The translations under genes were made by a program, and so were the position numbers. A stretch of 64,000 nucleotides of DNA. Source: an uncultured Halobacteriovorax sp. Its GTDB lineage: Bacteria; Bdellovibrionota; Bacteriovoracia; Bacteriovoracales; Bacteriovoracaceae. This document shows, in pieces, positions 61,999 through 64,000 of the stretch. The DNA is taken from the NCBI GenBank assembly GCA_913061265.1, contig CAJXVS010000003.1, positions 1 to 64,000 on the forward strand. Direction: 5' to 3'. The notes beneath the pieces were generated by a model. It was not told the DNA's origin and did no database searches. It saw only the letters and a program-made list of their open reading frames with translations. Position 1 is the stretch's first letter, and each line of letters begins with the position of its first letter.

Positions 61999-62153
61999 GC
62001 TAACCCTTTGAATTTATGGTTTCGTTTACACTTTCTCTAATTTAAAGTGCAAGCGGCGTACCATATCAAAATTCTAGCAAAGATCTGTCGTTGACGCGTA
62101 CAGTTGCAACTATTTACAGTCCTTGTTTTCTCTAAGTGCCTAAAATTACGTAT

Positions 62154-63035
62154 TTAAAGATCAACGATCTCTTTTGTCTCATCTAATAACTGCTGCATAA
62201 GCTTTCTCGTCTTCTTATCCATAGGTAAATCCTTAGACTTAGCTTCCATGGCCTTTAAGAAGGCATTGGCCGAAAGACCACGAGGTAATGCGGGAGATTT
62301 CTTTGTTTGCTTGCGCCCGGCCTGAACAACTCCGCCGGCCTTTAGAACTTTTTTCAGCTGAGCTCTTTTAGTCATCTGCCCAGTTACGATCTGTCCCTCG
62401 ACTTCTTTTCTCAGCTTCCCTTTTTTAAGAGCGTCCCATTCAAGCAGAACATACTTCTCAATATCATAAGCCTTAGCAGCTTCTCTAATCTTCTTAGGTA
62501 GCTTTGCTATAAGAAGTGAACGGTGAACTTCAGATTTTGAAATCCCAAGGGCCGCAGTTATCTTTCTTTCACTAGCCTTAGTGGCGATTTGATAATTTAA
62601 GATACCATCGGCTTTATCAATAAAATGAAGAGCCTCTCTCGAAGAGTTTTCAGAGAACTGAATGGCCATAAGCTCTTCATCAGTCTTTCCTTCAAGAACA
62701 AAACAAGGACAGTCTTCCATATTGATGGATGACATGGCCCTAAATCTTCTCTCCCCACAGATCAAAGTATACTTGTGACCTTTTAAGTGAAGAACTAGTG
62801 GTTGAATCAGACCATTCGCCTGAATATTCTTAGCTAGTTCTCTAATAGATGAGTCATTAAACTTAGTTCTCACCTGATCTCTAACAACAACGTCTTTCAA
62901 CTTTACTTCAGCAAGACGCGCCCCTTTTAAAAGACGATCGTCAGCTAATTTAAAAAGATCTCTTTCAAGTTTATTTGAAAGATCAAGTGTCTTTCTTTGT
63001 TTTTTAGTAACTCTAGGGGCGAAATTTTTAGCCAT
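62154..63035 (-). CDS. ParB-family chromosome-partitioning protein
   Basis: 293 residues. ParB box I/II: IRELAKNIQANGLIQPLVLH, CTP-binding CGERRFRAM, and ENSSREALHFIDKADGI, then a helix-turn-helix (ASERKITAALGISKSEVHRS). The C-terminus is short and basic. It works with ParA in DNA segregation, sliding as a CTP-dependent clamp from parS sites. No exact parS palindrome is seen in this window. Cotranscribed with parA, 18 bases downstream of it. Confidence 0.88.
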   Translation of the reverse strand: MAKNFAPRVTKKQRKTLDLSNKLERDLFKLADDRLLKGARLAEVKLKDVVVRDQVRTKFNDSSIRELAKNIQANGLIQPLVLHLKGHKYTLICGERRFRAMSSINMEDCPCFVLEGKTDEELMAIQFSENSSREALHFIDKADGILNYQIATKASERKITAALGISKSEVHRSLLIAKLPKKIREAAKAYDIEKYVLLEWDALKKGKLRKEVEGQIVTGQMTKRAQLKKVLKAGGVVQAGRKQTKKSPALPRGLSANAFLKAMEAKSKDLPMDKKTRKLMQQLLDETKEIVDL

Positions 63036-63053
63036 AAATAATCCTTTAAATAA

Positions 63054-63827
63054 TTACAAGTTAAGAGACTTCCAAAGTTTTTTGTAGTCGTCTTGCCCTT
63101 TAGATTTCTTGCCCATCATAAAAACCGGTCTTTTCGTAGAGATCGATTCCTGCATCTGAACTAAGTTTCTAATAGGTGGTGTAATATCAAAAGATTGTGA
63201 GAGTTCTGATAACCTCTGTTTTTCAATTTTTCTTCTGGTGTTAACCATTGAAGGAATAATATTAAATTTCAGTTTTGGATTTTCAGTCTCTTTGATAATT
63301 TCAAAAGTATCCATAAGTTCTTCAAGACCATCAATTGAATAATCTTGAGCTTGAGTTGGAATTAAGATTCTGTTACTTGCCACAAGCGACATGATCAATT
63401 CATCACCAAGCATTGGCGGTGTATCGATAACAACATAATCAAAATTCGCAGCGACCTTATCGAGACGAATTTTTAATAGTCGCTCTTTTCTTCCGGCGCT
63501 TTTTCTAATTTCAGCTTCCGAGAGAATCATAAGCTTTGAAAGATTTGCTAGGTGCCTACTTGCAGGTATGAGGCTGATATTTTCGTGAAATTCTTCACCA
63601 TTATCGACTTGAACAATAACTTCTTCCGCTTCTATATCTCCAATTAACCACTCAGGGATTAATGTTCTTTGAATTTGTACACCGAAGGTCGAACTCAAAT
63701 TGGCCTGAGAGTCCAAATCAATAACGAGAACTTTGTTACCTTTGTGAGCTAGATGGCAGGCCAACTGATAGCACTGCATTGTTTTTCCAACTCCGCCTTT
63801 ATTATTTGCAACTGTTATTACTTCCAT
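63054..63827 (-). CDS. ParA-family ATPase
   Basis: 257 residues. Deviant Walker A VANNKGGVGKTMQCYQLAC with the signature lysine, Walker A' DLDSQANLSSTFGV and switch II VIDTPPMLGDELIMS. This is a Walker-type ParA/Soj. It lacks a DNA-binding N-terminal domain, the chromosomal/type Ib form. Upstream of parB in the same direction; start ATG has a good site AAGGAGTGAATCC. Confidence 0.92.
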   Translation of the reverse strand: MEVITVANNKGGVGKTMQCYQLACHLAHKGNKVLVIDLDSQANLSSTFGVQIQRTLIPEWLIGDIEAEEVIVQVDNGEEFHENISLIPASRHLANLSKLMILSEAEIRKSAGRKERLLKIRLDKVAANFDYVVIDTPPMLGDELIMSLVASNRILIPTQAQDYSIDGLEELMDTFEIIKETENPKLKFNIIPSMVNTRRKIEKQRLSELSQSFDITPPIRNLVQMQESISTKRPVFMMGKKSKGQDDYKKLWKSLNL

Positions 63828-64000
63828 GGATTCACTCCTTCGAATATGAAAATAGCTAAACTACTAAAATTTTAGAAAGGTTGTTACACATCGTCAAAGT
63901 TTCTTACTTTTAAAATGCTCTGCACAAAACATATCGCACCAAAACTTATCTTTAAAAATATGCTACAAAGATGCTCAAGTTTTCAAATAGCCTACTACGA

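Noticed and set aside
63828-64000. parS or origin sequence upstream of parA
   Set aside because: No TGTTTCACGTGAAACA-like palindrome; only AT-rich promoter-like sequence.
1-64000. CRISPR arrays, insertion sequences, rRNA
   Set aside because: No regularly spaced repeats, transposase-like proteins or rRNA segments were seen.

Overview
The window is AT-rich, compactly coded bacterial DNA. It comes from a Gram-negative organism: it encodes many lipoproteins, outer-membrane-type proteins and signal-peptide proteins. Gene content is what I would expect of a Bdellovibrionota lineage, most likely Bacteriovoracia: an SUV3-like helicase, a paired ArsA/Get3-type ATPase, a peptide-uptake operon, several peptidases, HD-GYP proteins and many unrecognised secreted proteins. 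This placement is an inference from gene content; there is no rRNA in the window. Bases 1-50 are not genomic. They are an untrimmed Illumina Nextera i7 adapter, so genomic sequence starts at 51 and the left edge is a contig end.

Layout. 0-4 kb: an FMN-binding glutamate-synthase-like protein, an M48 metalloprotease, an XRE repressor, a lysine-tailed histone-like protein and tRNA-Leu(UAG). 4-8.4 kb: a two-gene unit with a degenerate HD-GYP protein and a 997-residue acidic coiled-coil protein. 8.5-14.3 kb: a complete oppABCDF-type peptide importer on the minus strand with a recognisable promoter. 14.3-16.8 kb: a TPR lipoprotein and a coupled small lipoprotein. 17.2-22.8 kb: a PhaR-type regulator, a beta-barrel protein, two tandem ArsA-like ATPases and the reverse transsulfuration pair (cystathionine beta-synthase and gamma-lyase). 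22.8-33.4 kb: a pseudo-phosphatase, an HD-GYP phosphodiesterase, small lipoproteins, an acidic membrane protein, an operon of SUV3-like helicase, DUF455 ferritin-like protein and ATP-grasp-like protein, and an M28 peptidase. 33.6-39.2 kb: a nitronate monooxygenase-like enzyme, an MFS exporter, an M3 oligopeptidase and an Npt1/Npt2-like transporter. 39.2-48.6 kb: a surface-glycan/lipid-carrier cassette, a DtxR-type regulator, a large secreted protein, a DCC-family protein, a dolichol-phosphate-mannose-synthase-like enzyme and RpiB. 48.6-54.9 kb: AhcY, a homoserine-kinase-like kinase, an RlmL-type RNA methyltransferase, an orphan PD-(D/E)XK protein and an acyl-CoA dehydrogenase. 55-61 kb: GpmI and PfkA (glycolysis), a stand-alone ComM N-terminal domain and glutamate dehydrogenase. 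62-64 kb: ParA and ParB.

Metabolic logic. Opp, the M3, M28 and M48 peptidases, glutamate dehydrogenase, AhcY, CBS, CGL and acyl-CoA dehydrogenase fit a cell that lives on imported peptides, amino acids and fatty acids. AhcY (48.7 kb) makes homocysteine, which CBS and CGL (20-23 kb) can turn into cysteine.

The most unusual signal is at translation starts. At least three genes, and probably five, have conserved N-terminal sequence that lies upstream of any in-frame ATG, GTG or TTG. The only available starts are ATA, ATC, ATT (or CTG/ACG), in several cases with a well-placed Shine-Dalgarno sequence and an overlap with the upstream stop codon. Other items worth checking are a 44-bp exact direct repeat that regenerates the 3' end of the rlmL-like gene around two hairpins, the helicase/DUF455/ATP-grasp operon, and the degenerate HD-GYP plus coiled-coil pair.
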